From Chamaesiphon minutus PCC 6605 (GTDB lineage: Bacteria; Cyanobacteriota; Cyanobacteriia; Cyanobacteriales; Chamaesiphonaceae), in the NCBI RefSeq assembly GCF_000317145.1, contig NC_019697.1, forward strand, positions 4,538,886 through 4,602,885: 64,000 bases of DNA, written 5' to 3'. Under the pieces are notes generated by a model. That model saw nothing but the letters and a program-made list of their open reading frames with translations. It was not told the origin of the DNA and searched no databases. Shown in pieces: positions 42,899 to 51,684 of the stretch; within the stretch, counting starts at the first letter, position 1, and each line of letters opens with the position of its first letter. The translations under genes and the position numbers were made by a program.

Positions 42899-44830
42899 TT
42901 AACTAAAGCAGAGTCGGTATAGTTGATTAAGAAAATTCCATGAGACTGCTCTCGTCTTTTCAGCTCCTTGTTTTGCTGCTACCATTCCCTCTTTTGAGTC
43001 GGCAATAAAGCGGGAAAGTAGCAATGCTTCATCAGCATGATCGATCTCAACTTCTTCATGGAGTGTCAACCATCCAATCTTAGAAAGTTCGATATTTGTC
43101 TTCCGAAACTCTTGGCCTAAGCATAGATCGAATTGCTTGCCGTGAATCTCCATCAATATGGCTGCGCCCACTCCTACATAGGCATCAGATTCAAAGTAAA
43201 TATCTGATAAGCTTTGGCTATATTCTTTGCCAGGAGTTAGCATTTCCTCGCTAAAATTCTCCATTTGCCAAGGTTCGATTCCATCAATCAATCGATCGAA
43301 AAGTTTTCTATGAACGCGATCGATATTTCCATTACCTAATTCCTCATTTAATTGCTTTGTGAGAATACAACGAATCCGTTCATCTTCAATTCTACCGACA
43401 ACGCTAGCAAGAAGGCGCGTAAAGTGAGTAACAACGCCCTCTCTCACATTCATAAATAACAGCCAAATATGTGCTGGATTAACTGTCTCTCGTTGCAATC
43501 GTTGCAAGAAAGGATGATGAGCTACTGTACGTTCTTCATAGTGCCATACCATCTCCTCTAAAGAAGAGACAGATTTAGTTTGTTGCGTGGCTATTTGCCG
43601 AGGCGGTCGGACTCTATTTAATTCTGGATTTAAGTAAAGAGTAACTCTTCTTTGTTGTTGCTCTCGACGCAAAGAAGTATAGGAGTGCATTCCCACGCCA
43701 GCATCTAATTGGCGTGTTGCAAATGATTGGATCGCTGACTGGTATTTAGAGACGGGAAGACCATGCTCGATGAAATATAAATCGATCGAATCGCATACGG
43801 CTCGATCGTCAGTAGCGTAGTTAGAAATTGGTAAGTGTAGCGTTCCAACTGATGGAGTTTCATTATCGCCTTCAACCCAGGAAAAAGCGGTGATAGCTGA
43901 CTTTGCTGAAAAAGAGGTTTGACCTGGTGCCATGGCTTGGCAAAACTCGATTGCGTCGCCAGGAACATAGTTACGAGCTGCACTCAGTGCTGATTCTAGT
44001 TCGGCTGGGGTGGCATCCTGATGGCGGAGGTATACTTTGACTCGCGCACGATTCTCCACCGGAGAGGCTACGCCAACGTGTGCCGCCAGATCCAAGGAGA
44101 AGTAGACAAATTCGTCTTTATCGGGGCCGCGTTGTGCTGCTGTTTCGGCGAGGGTCGGCCAAGCGTGAGTGAAACCGAGTCGAACTAAAGATTCTTCGAC
44201 GACTGCTGCGGCACGACTCGGCTGCTGAGATTGGGGGTTGAGATAGAGTTTAAAGGCTGATGGTTTGTCGGGGTAAAAGCACGCCGAGTGCCACATCGAG
44301 AATTTTGCTGCGGAATTTGTCGGTGCGAATAGATCGGCAATTCGATCGAAGCGATCGAGGCTGATGTTGTAATGTTCTGCTAAATATTGGTTGAGTTCGA
44401 GTCCGGCTTGCCAGTTGGACTCGACCGTGGCTGCGCTGCCTTGTGCTTCTACTAATACTCGTAATTCTGCTTTATCGGGATCTAAAGCGATCGAAAACTC
44501 AAAGGGAGAGCCATCATCCGAGACATCAGACGTCCAGCCAGTAGTTTCGCCAACTTTTCTTTGGCTCCAAGATGCCGCCAGTGCCCGAAAAATTTCCACG
44601 ATCTCGACAATTTTGTCATTCAGACCCAATGTATCTGCCAAAATTGTCAATTTTTCGATGCCGACTTCAACGTATGTCGGTGTAGGGATCAGTCGTTCTG
44701 GATCGAAGCCAATTTGAGGATTATGCTCGATCGAAGATCTCTCTTTTAATGGAAGTTCTATCTGTGAATCAATATTTTCAGATAGATTAGTTGGCTTCGA
44801 TCGGTTAGATGTATTCTCAAAATTAGTCAT
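42899..44830 (-). CDS. DMATS-type aromatic prenyltransferase fused to a heme-oxygenase-like di-iron (HDO) domain
   Basis: Residues about 45-390 look like an ABBA-fold DMATS prenyltransferase. There is a SPFEFS motif with the general-base-like Glu111, and repeated K/R-x-Y/T-x-Y strands (AFKLYLNPQ, RVKVYLRH, RVTLYLNPE) that would hold the prenyl diphosphate. Residues about 405-643 form a separate helical domain with the seven-ligand pattern of HDO di-iron oxygenases: Glu464, Glu497 with His507 ten residues later, Glu561, and His591-x3-Glu595-x2-His598. The whole is one unbroken frame of 643 codons. It heads a three-gene operon with a PLP enzyme and a methyltransferase. I know of no characterised enzyme with this fusion. 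A short repeat-derived stretch (HVGVASPVEN) interrupts the prenyltransferase part. Confidence 0.75.
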   Translation of the reverse strand: MTNFENTSNRSKPTNLSENIDSQIELPLKERSSIEHNPQIGFDPERLIPTPTYVEVGIEKLTILADTLGLNDKIVEIVEIFRALAASWSQRKVGETTGWTSDVSDDGSPFEFSIALDPDKAELRVLVEAQGSAATVESNWQAGLELNQYLAEHYNISLDRFDRIADLFAPTNSAAKFSMWHSACFYPDKPSAFKLYLNPQSQQPSRAAAVVEESLVRLGFTHAWPTLAETAAQRGPDKDEFVYFSLDLAAHVGVASPVENRARVKVYLRHQDATPAELESALSAARNYVPGDAIEFCQAMAPGQTSFSAKSAITAFSWVEGDNETPSVGTLHLPISNYATDDRAVCDSIDLYFIEHGLPVSKYQSAIQSFATRQLDAGVGMHSYTSLRREQQQRRVTLYLNPELNRVRPPRQIATQQTKSVSSLEEMVWHYEERTVAHHPFLQRLQRETVNPAHIWLLFMNVREGVVTHFTRLLASVVGRIEDERIRCILTKQLNEELGNGNIDRVHRKLFDRLIDGIEPWQMENFSEEMLTPGKEYSQSLSDIYFESDAYVGVGAAILMEIHGKQFDLCLGQEFRKTNIELSKIGWLTLHEEVEIDHADEALLLSRFIADSKEGMVAAKQGAEKTRAVSWNFLNQLYRLCFS

Positions 44831-45293
44831 AGCACACCCAATATTTAAATGTTAAATATTTATTTCTCGACTGTGGAAATATTTTTGATATCCTATCATA
44901 CGATCTTAAAAATTAGCAACCATGTTATTTTTATCACATTGATATATCAATTTAACGATTTAAAAAAGCTAGAAATCTCAGCTCTGAAAACAATTGCAAG
45001 CTTTGTCACAAGCTCGGTTTTCTTAGATATACAGGCTAAATTAGAGATCTAAAAATCTTTGAATGAGATCGATCGATACACACCCATACGTATGTATTAA
45101 TTTCTAAAAGATAATTATTTTATACTTGCTTTTCTATTACCGAAGAAATAACTGAAGAAAAGTTGTAGCAATCGCTACATTGCAGATATATTATCTAAAG
45201 TAATTTTATGAAGCACATCATAACAAATACAATAATTTAAACTTACTACAAAAATTGCTTTATAGAAAAAATAAGTATAGATTGACACAAAAA
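44831..45293. other. AT-rich intergenic region upstream of the prenyltransferase operon
   Basis: About 460 bases of AT-rich sequence without a supported gene; a 67-codon open frame at 44849-45052 looks random. It should carry the promoter of the minus-strand prenyltransferase operon. The partial palindrome CATACGTATG near 45091 could be an operator but is unproven. Confidence 0.4.
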
Positions 45294-45312
45294 ATCCCCA
45301 GATCGGGGGATT
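45288..45312 (-). terminator. Intrinsic terminator of the CBS/PAS/GAF hybrid kinase gene
   Basis: On the minus strand the hairpin AATCCCCCGATCTGGGGATT is followed directly by TTTTTT. It begins about 10 bases beyond the stop of the kinase gene and is a textbook rho-independent terminator. Confidence 0.85.
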
Positions 45313-45321
45313 GTTAGTTTT

Positions 45322-48300
45322 TTAGTTGCCTTGCAATAATGCTTCGATCGTCGAGACGAGTTGACCTAATTTGACGGGTTTACTTACATAGCGATCGGCT
45401 CCAGCATCGAGACATTTTTGACGATCGGCGGGCATTGCTAAAGCTGTCAAAGCCACGATCGGAATTGCCCTACAAGCCGGAATTTGGCGGAGGCGAGCGA
45501 TTGCTTCAAATCCGTCGATATCCGGCATCTGAATATCCATGAGAATCACGTCGGGAGTATGGATCTGAGCCATCTCGATCGCTTGTTGCCCAGTGCCAGC
45601 TCCTAGCAGCGCATAGCCACGACTTTGCAGGTAGCCTGTCATAGTCTCCATATTGGCTTCGTTGTCTTCTACAATGAGGATCGATGCCTTTGGCCCAGTC
45701 AAGAGAGTTGCTTGAGAGTCTGGAGCTAGATCGACAATCGGTGACACGGATGATGGCACCGCAATCGCCGCACTCAATTCGACAGGCAGACACACTCGAA
45801 AACAACTACCCCGATCGACTTGGCTCTCGACTGTGACTGTACCACCATGGAGTTCGACAATTCGCTTGACTAATGCCAATCCCAATCCCGTCCCCGCATA
45901 TTGGCGATTCAGACGGCTATCGATTTGGACGAATGACTGAAACAGCTTGGTAATATTTTCGGGAGCAATGCCAATGCCAGTATCGACGATCGACAAAGCG
46001 ATCTGCCTTGGCGTTGTAACTGTACCCAGTCCCCCCGTCCCCTCGGCTCCCAATCCTCCCGTCTCCTTGTCCAGCACCCGCACATCTAAAGTCACACTGC
46101 CCCCTTCGGGCGTAAATTTGACCGCGTTGCTGAGTAAGTTAATCAGGACTTGACGAATGCGCAGATCGTCTACGCGAATATTTATCTGCTTGAGGTATTC
46201 TGGCAGTTGGGTGGTCAGGTTGATTTGTCGCTTGTGGGCGAGTTCTTTGACAAATAACAAACTATTTTGGCACAGCGACTGAATCGAGACGTCGGTTAAT
46301 TCGAGGACGAATTTGTTAGCTTCGATCTTGGAGAGATCGAGAATATCGTTAATTAGTGAGAGTAGGTGTTTGCCGCTTTTTTCGATCGTGACGAGCGAAC
46401 TTAGTTGCTGCTGGTTGAGAGAGCCAAAGACAGATGTCTGTAAGGCTTCAGACATGCCGAGAATGGCATTGAGTGGGGTACGTAACTCGTGACTCATGCT
46501 GGCTAAAAACTCATCCTTGAGCCGGGTGGCGCGAGCGAGTTCTTGGTTGGAGATAGCGAGCTGGTAATTGGTTTGACGCAATTGGGTTTCGGCTTGCTGT
46601 CGATCGGTTAATTGAGCCTGCAATTGCTCGAATAGATTTGCCTGTTGAATCGCGATCGCTAGTCGATCGGCAATTTGTTGGAGTAATTGCGCTTCGGCAG
46701 CATCCCAGTGACGCTGGCAACCGCACGCATGGATGCTCAACAACCCCCACAATCGGAGGCGATCGCTGGGTTCGAGTCCGCTGTGAGTGTTGGCACCGCC
46801 GACGGGTAACAAAATCGGTGCGACAATTTTCGACTTGACACCGATCGTGTCTACATATTCCGGCAAGCATTCCGACCACGCATCTTGGAGCACATCGTTG
46901 ACAATATGCGGGTGGCCGTGTAGGTAAAAGTCAAACTCTGCTTGGCTGATACATTCGTCTTCCCAATTTCGTTGGAGCAGACTAGGATAGCTGGGCATGA
47001 CAACTTCTTCGACAACTCGGATGTGTCGATCGGGGAAAACGCGGAAAATCGTCACCCGATCGACAAGCATTAATTTCTGCACCTGCCCAGTTGCTGTAGT
47101 GAGGATTTCTTCGACCTTCAACGAATTGCGAGTTTGCTGGGCGATTGCCCCTAATGCTTGCTGCTGGAGCAGTTGGCGCGCGATCGTCTCTTCCGCCTGC
47201 CAGCGGATCTTCAATCCCGATCGGACTGTTTCATACAGGGTGGCTTGTTGGATCGCAATCCCGATCTGTTCGCCAATATGTTTGAGAAAGTCGATCTCAG
47301 TCTCTTGCCAAGTCCGCTGCGATCGACAATGATGGACGCACAGCAAACCCCATAAAGTTGAGCCATTGAGCAGCGGCACGACTAAATTTGCCCGTACCTG
47401 AAAGTTGGCGAGCATCTGCACCTCAGTATCTAACATTCCCGCCGTATAAATATCTTCGACGGCATTAATGCGACCTTGCTGATAGTAATGTGCCAATTGT
47501 TCGTCAAAGTTAGGATCGCGAACTTTTGCACCGACAATTGTCATAAATCCGTTAGCTACAGACTCAGCGACAAATTCACCCACGTCGCTGTGGCACTGGG
47601 GATCGAATCTGAAGATGCTAACTCGATCGGTTTCCAGAAATGCCCGGATTTCTCGCACCGCCGTGTCAAACACGATCGGTAGCTCCAGAGATTTCCGAAT
47701 CCGTTGCATCATTTCTCGCAGGAGAAATTCACGCTCGGCTTGTTGTCGGGTCGTTTGTTCGGTTTGCTGACGCAGCCATTCGTCATGTTTGGCCGCGCTA
47801 ATATCAAAGTTAATTCCCACCATCCGACAAGCCCGATCGCGCTCGTCGCGCTGTACCAAACCATAAGCTTTGAGATGATGGGTACTCCCATCTGGATGGA
47901 TGACGCGAAATTCAGCATTAAAGTCGGCTGTTTTCAATACAGCTTGCGTTAATCCTTCCCGGATGGCACGTCGATCCTCGGGATGGACAATTTTCAGCCA
48001 AGTAGCGTAGGTATTGCTTTGTTCGGAGTCGGAGTTAGTACCGATCTGTCCGTATAATTCGTACATCCGATCGTCCAAAATAAATCGATCGCCGATGATA
48101 TCCCACTCCCAACAGCCGACTGCACCAGATTTAAGCGATAATGACAGCCGCTCGGATAGTTTTTTTAGCTCCGTTTCGGCGTGCTTGCGCTGGGTAATAT
48201 CTTGATAAGTGCCCAGTACCCCGATCGTGTCGCCGTTAAGATTGCGTAAGGGTACTTTGTTGGTTTCTAACCAGATCGAGCTACCGTCTACCTGTGTCTG

Positions 48301-49107
48301 AGTTTCAATAATCCCCAATTTTGCCGTGCCTGAGGCGATCGTTTCGCGATCGTCAGCACGGTAAGCCTCGGCTTCCACCTCACCCCATGGTAGCTCGTAG
48401 TCAGTTTTGCCAATAATTTCTGCTGGCGTCAAATTAGCAGCCCGGGCAAAATTCTGATTGCAGCCTAAATAACGCGAGTCTCGATCCTTCCAAAATACAG
48501 CCAGTGGAAAAGCCTCAAATACAGTTTGCAGAAATTGCTGCGATTCTTTCAGGGCTAGTAGCGGCTCGAGATCGGGCTGTAGTGATGCGATGCCAGTTGC
48601 CAGTATGTTATCTAGGGCTGGCTCTTGTGGTGTGGTTGCTGCCGCTGCTGTAGCTAAATGACGGTACAACCGATCGCGCTTAATCATCCCCACCAAACAA
48701 TCTCGATCGTCCACAAGCGGTAAATAGTCAATGTGATGCCGCTCGAATAATTGAGTTGCTACCGATAAATCTGTCAATGCAGATTGTCGCAGTATCACCA
48801 CTGGCGATCTCATCAGATCGCGGATCGTTACTTTGCTCAAATCTCTTCCCTGGGCAAGCGATCTGATTACATCTGTCGCCGCGAACATCCCGATCGGTCG
48901 TTCGTTTTCAACAATGACGATCCACGCAGGATCGCCGCTATCTAATTCATTCAATCGATCGCTCATCAGCGCGATCGCCTCGATCGCTATTGTCTGGGGC
49001 GAGACTACGAGCGGCTGACAGACGATGTGCCGCAAGATCGACACAGAGATCGTTTCGGACTGAGCGAACGGGACGGGATCGAGCATTAATTTTCGGCAAA
49101 TCGGCAT
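45322..49107 (-). CDS. Hybrid histidine kinase with CBS pair, two PAS, two GAF and a receiver domain
   Basis: The protein starts with two CBS motifs (about residues 20-150; VVSPQTIAIEAIALMSDR and LTDLSVATQLFERHHIDYLPLVDD). Two PAS/PAC segments follow (AFPLAVFWKDRDSRYLGCN; GCWEWDIIGDRFILDDRM), then two GAF domains (about 460-840), one with the bilin-GAF-like CVHHC context. The kinase core has SHELRTPLNAILGMSE, LINLLSNAVKFTPEGG and GTGLGLAL, and the protein ends in a receiver with MDIQMPDIDG. CVHHCRSQRTW and SIHACGCQRHW resemble phytochrome-type GAFs, so chromophore binding is possible, though the usual flanks were not checked. TTG 49125 and ATG 49086 are alternative starts. Confidence 0.92.
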   Translation of the reverse strand: MPICRKLMLDPVPFAQSETISVSILRHIVCQPLVVSPQTIAIEAIALMSDRLNELDSGDPAWIVIVENERPIGMFAATDVIRSLAQGRDLSKVTIRDLMRSPVVILRQSALTDLSVATQLFERHHIDYLPLVDDRDCLVGMIKRDRLYRHLATAAAATTPQEPALDNILATGIASLQPDLEPLLALKESQQFLQTVFEAFPLAVFWKDRDSRYLGCNQNFARAANLTPAEIIGKTDYELPWGEVEAEAYRADDRETIASGTAKLGIIETQTQVDGSSIWLETNKVPLRNLNGDTIGVLGTYQDITQRKHAETELKKLSERLSLSLKSGAVGCWEWDIIGDRFILDDRMYELYGQIGTNSDSEQSNTYATWLKIVHPEDRRAIREGLTQAVLKTADFNAEFRVIHPDGSTHHLKAYGLVQRDERDRACRMVGINFDISAAKHDEWLRQQTEQTTRQQAEREFLLREMMQRIRKSLELPIVFDTAVREIRAFLETDRVSIFRFDPQCHSDVGEFVAESVANGFMTIVGAKVRDPNFDEQLAHYYQQGRINAVEDIYTAGMLDTEVQMLANFQVRANLVVPLLNGSTLWGLLCVHHCRSQRTWQETEIDFLKHIGEQIGIAIQQATLYETVRSGLKIRWQAEETIARQLLQQQALGAIAQQTRNSLKVEEILTTATGQVQKLMLVDRVTIFRVFPDRHIRVVEEVVMPSYPSLLQRNWEDECISQAEFDFYLHGHPHIVNDVLQDAWSECLPEYVDTIGVKSKIVAPILLPVGGANTHSGLEPSDRLRLWGLLSIHACGCQRHWDAAEAQLLQQIADRLAIAIQQANLFEQLQAQLTDRQQAETQLRQTNYQLAISNQELARATRLKDEFLASMSHELRTPLNAILGMSEALQTSVFGSLNQQQLSSLVTIEKSGKHLLSLINDILDLSKIEANKFVLELTDVSIQSLCQNSLLFVKELAHKRQINLTTQLPEYLKQINIRVDDLRIRQVLINLLSNAVKFTPEGGSVTLDVRVLDKETGGLGAEGTGGLGTVTTPRQIALSIVDTGIGIAPENITKLFQSFVQIDSRLNRQYAGTGLGLALVKRIVELHGGTVTVESQVDRGSCFRVCLPVELSAAIAVPSSVSPIVDLAPDSQATLLTGPKASILIVEDNEANMETMTGYLQSRGYALLGAGTGQQAIEMAQIHTPDVILMDIQMPDIDGFEAIARLRQIPACRAIPIVALTALAMPADRQKCLDAGADRYVSKPVKLGQLVSTIEALLQGN

Positions 49108-49191
49108 TACTTTTAGAATGCCCAAAAAGTGGCCGTAAATTTGGGTTGGAGAATGGGCACTCTAAAGCATATATTAAGCAAATAATTTCAG

Positions 49192-50376
49192 ATGAATAGC
49201 TATTCTATCCTAGTGGTTGATGACGAACCAGATAACTTTGATGTGATCGAAGCACTGCTACCGAGCGAAAGTTATCGATTGTATTATGCTAATTGCGGTG
49301 AAGATGCAATTAACTTGTTGGATAAATTCGACCCCGATGTCATTCTACTGGATGTGATGATGCCCGGTCTCAACGGATTTGAAGTATGTAAGCGGATCAA
49401 ACTCATGTCCCAATGGCAGGGCGTGCCGATTATTATGGTGACAGCTTTATCTAGTAAAGAAGATTTAGCCCGCTGTTTGGCCGCAGGTGCCGATGACTTT
49501 CTCTCCAAGCCCGTCAATGGTCTCGAACTATCTGCTAGAGTCAACTCCATGGTCCGAATCAAAAAACAATACGATCGGATTCAAGCATTCTCCAGACTTC
49601 AGCGAAATAATATCCATTCTTTAGCCAATAATTTAAATGAAATTCGCTTAGATTTAGCAGTAGGATTTCCCAATGAATTTAATTCGCCCCTAAGTATTAT
49701 TGCCGACAATATTGAGTATCTCAAGCAGAACGTCGAGCACTTAAGTTTGCCTACTACGCTCCAGCTTTTGGATACCAGCGATCGATCTCTCACTAAACTG
49801 CATACTCTAACTCAGAAATTTTGGTTTTATCTCAAACTTATTGTCGAACCCCCCGTACCCAGCAATCTCGATATATCGCTCCCTAGATTTATCATCGAGC
49901 GGCTCTTGAGCGATCGATTCGCTGAAGTCCCAATGCCTAGCAACTTAAGTTACGAAATTGAAAGCACAAAAATAGCTATTAATGAAGATTTGGCTCAATG
50001 GATATTTAACGAACTATTAGAATACGTATTCGCACGTTACCAAGATGATACTTATTTGAAAATTAGTGGTAAAATAATTGATAATGCTTTTCATTTTTCC
50101 TTATCTAAGCGTCACAAAAACGACGCAAATTCATTAGAGTCAGATATGTCTGATTTAATTAAATTTAATTCATCTGATGATGAAAGCTCAGAATTAGAAA
50201 TTGGGCTGAAGATTATCAAAAAAATTGTCGAAATTTACGACGGCATCTTTTTAATTTCTAATTTCGATCGGGAAGAGATCGAAATTTATGTCACTTTGCC
50301 ATTGGCATCTGAAAACACATCAATGACCGAATTACAGCTAGGATCGCCCACTATCTTCAAACAAAATCAGAATTAA
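49192..50376 (+). CDS. Response regulator with degenerate histidine-kinase-like output domain
   Basis: Residues 1-125 are a normal receiver (VVDDEPDNFDVIEAL, VILLDVMMPGLNGF, MVTAL, SKPVNG). The C-terminal 250 residues are arranged like a histidine kinase, but the phospho-acceptor helix reads FPNEFNSPLSIIADN where SHELRTPL is expected, so the His is lost. The HATPase-like part lacks clear N and G boxes. It therefore probably acts as a scaffold or phosphate sink. It is transcribed divergently from the large hybrid kinase gene, which starts about 80 bases away, and the two are likely partners. Confidence 0.85.
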   Translation: MNSYSILVVDDEPDNFDVIEALLPSESYRLYYANCGEDAINLLDKFDPDVILLDVMMPGLNGFEVCKRIKLMSQWQGVPIIMVTALSSKEDLARCLAAGADDFLSKPVNGLELSARVNSMVRIKKQYDRIQAFSRLQRNNIHSLANNLNEIRLDLAVGFPNEFNSPLSIIADNIEYLKQNVEHLSLPTTLQLLDTSDRSLTKLHTLTQKFWFYLKLIVEPPVPSNLDISLPRFIIERLLSDRFAEVPMPSNLSYEIESTKIAINEDLAQWIFNELLEYVFARYQDDTYLKISGKIIDNAFHFSLSKRHKNDANSLESDMSDLIKFNSSDDESSELEIGLKIIKKIVEIYDGIFLISNFDREEIEIYVTLPLASENTSMTELQLGSPTIFKQNQN

Positions 50377-50424
50377 GATAATTGATAATTGATAACTAGG
50401 TTTAGGGTGGATGTTAAATCTTCA

Positions 50425-50505
50425 CCCTAAAGCCTAAAGCCTAAAGCCTAAAGCCTAAAAACTAAAGCCTAAAGCCTAAAGCCTAAAAACTAAAGCCTAA
50501 AAACT
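50425..50505. repeat. Heptanucleotide tandem repeat (CCTAAAG)
   Basis: The unit CCTAAAG recurs about ten times, with some copies altered to CCTAAAAACTAAAG. It lies between the convergent REC and cupB genes. Such heptamer short tandem repeats are well known in cyanobacteria. Confidence 0.9.
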
Positions 50506-50507
50506 AT

Positions 50508-51629
50508 TTATCCCTGAATATTCGGTAACTGCGATGTTAGCAATCGATCCATCCAGCCCTCAAAATAAGCCATATTTGTGGCTTGTTGTTGTCGATCGGT
50601 ACTATCTAGCGGATAGGGAGCCAAGCCTAAAATAGTTGCACTAGTGACGCAGTACATTGACTTCTGAAAACTTTGACAAATCTTGACTAGTAAATCGTCT
50701 TCTTTGCGCTTAGTATGTTGATAAATTTCATGTAAATAAGGTGGGATATAATGGCGCATATCCTGCATTAATAAAGTGGGGGGAATCCCCGCACCGCCGA
50801 TGGGCAGCGGATCGGCATACAGCGCACCATAAGTAAAACTATTTTGTTCGACGGGAATTTGATGCGCTTGAGCATTATAAGAAACCACGCCCAAAAATGG
50901 CGTGCCGCGAAAGAAAATGGCTTCTACATAAGGTACAGCTACATCCATTAGAAAAGTCAGATTTGCCGACGGAGGTAAAATATCATAGCTACGACCGTCG
51001 ATTTCGACAGCGTAGTTAATCGGATTGCCAGCCGCTGCTACCAATCCCGCTTTTACCCAATTCACCACATCGGGAATCGTAGTTACTTTACCTGCTTCAT
51101 AGGCTTTACCTAAAGTTAAAAAAATCGGTGCCATTACCGCCCAAAATTGCCCCAGAGCATTGTAATAAACCGATTGACGTACCTGTTCTGGTAAGAACTC
51201 TGGAAATAACCGATGCAACAATTTGATTATCGGCTTGTTCTTAATTTTGGCTTGAATTGCCAGCTCGATCGAGTCGCTAAATTCTGGTGATTCAATATAT
51301 GCCTCTAGCCTACCGCCACCGTGCCAGAGCATCACCTTCATACAATATTCGGCATATTCAAAATTAATGCGATCGTGCCACCAATGCTTCAATAACCGAT
51401 CGAACGATACATTACCATCAAAATATTTAAAAAACGGAAATAGATTTAAAAACTCTCGATCGGCAATATATTGAAGATTTTTCTGATAAGCATCTAACAC
51501 ATAACCGTAACTATCTAAAATTCCAACTACTTCTTTAACATTAGTCGGGTTGTCTGGTAAAAAACTTTGGCCTTGATAAAAGCGATCGATATAAGTTGCA
51601 AAACGATGACAAGAATTAGTAGCAGTCAT
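50508..51629 (-). CDS. cupB: CO2 hydration protein CupB (ChpX)
   Basis: The 373-residue protein matches the ChpX/ChpY family of CO2-hydration subunits: KYFDGNVSFDRLLKHWWHDRINFEYAEYCMK, FFRGTPFLGVVSYNAQAHQIP, YGALYADPLPIGGAGIPPTLLMQDMRHY and FQKSMYCVTSATILGL. The length is nearer CupB (ChpX) than the longer CupA. CupB attaches to the NdhD4/NdhF4 form of NDH-1 and converts CO2 to bicarbonate on the thylakoid membrane at the expense of electron flow. The gene follows ndhD4 on the same strand, consistent with an operon of constitutive low-affinity CO2 uptake. Confidence 0.92.
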   Translation of the reverse strand: MTATNSCHRFATYIDRFYQGQSFLPDNPTNVKEVVGILDSYGYVLDAYQKNLQYIADREFLNLFPFFKYFDGNVSFDRLLKHWWHDRINFEYAEYCMKVMLWHGGGRLEAYIESPEFSDSIELAIQAKIKNKPIIKLLHRLFPEFLPEQVRQSVYYNALGQFWAVMAPIFLTLGKAYEAGKVTTIPDVVNWVKAGLVAAAGNPINYAVEIDGRSYDILPPSANLTFLMDVAVPYVEAIFFRGTPFLGVVSYNAQAHQIPVEQNSFTYGALYADPLPIGGAGIPPTLLMQDMRHYIPPYLHEIYQHTKRKEDDLLVKICQSFQKSMYCVTSATILGLAPYPLDSTDRQQQATNMAYFEGWMDRLLTSQLPNIQG

Positions 51630-51666
51630 TGGGATTTCGGATTGTAGATTGTGGATTGCAGATTGT
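51630..51666. repeat. Short GATTGNN heptad tract
   Basis: About five copies of a GATTGTA/GATTGTG/GATTGCA heptad lie between cupB and ndhD4. The same unit is more extensive at 53206-53289. Confidence 0.65.
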
Positions 51667-51684
51667 TATCTTTCTTCGTCTTAC

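Noticed and set aside
50425-50505. Telomere-like CCTAAAG array as a chromosome end
   Set aside because: It lies between ordinary genes, and heptamer tandem repeats are common in circular cyanobacterial genomes.
50508-51629. CupA/ChpY (inducible high-affinity system)
   Set aside because: The protein is about 370 residues, nearer CupB/ChpX, and no cupS gene follows.
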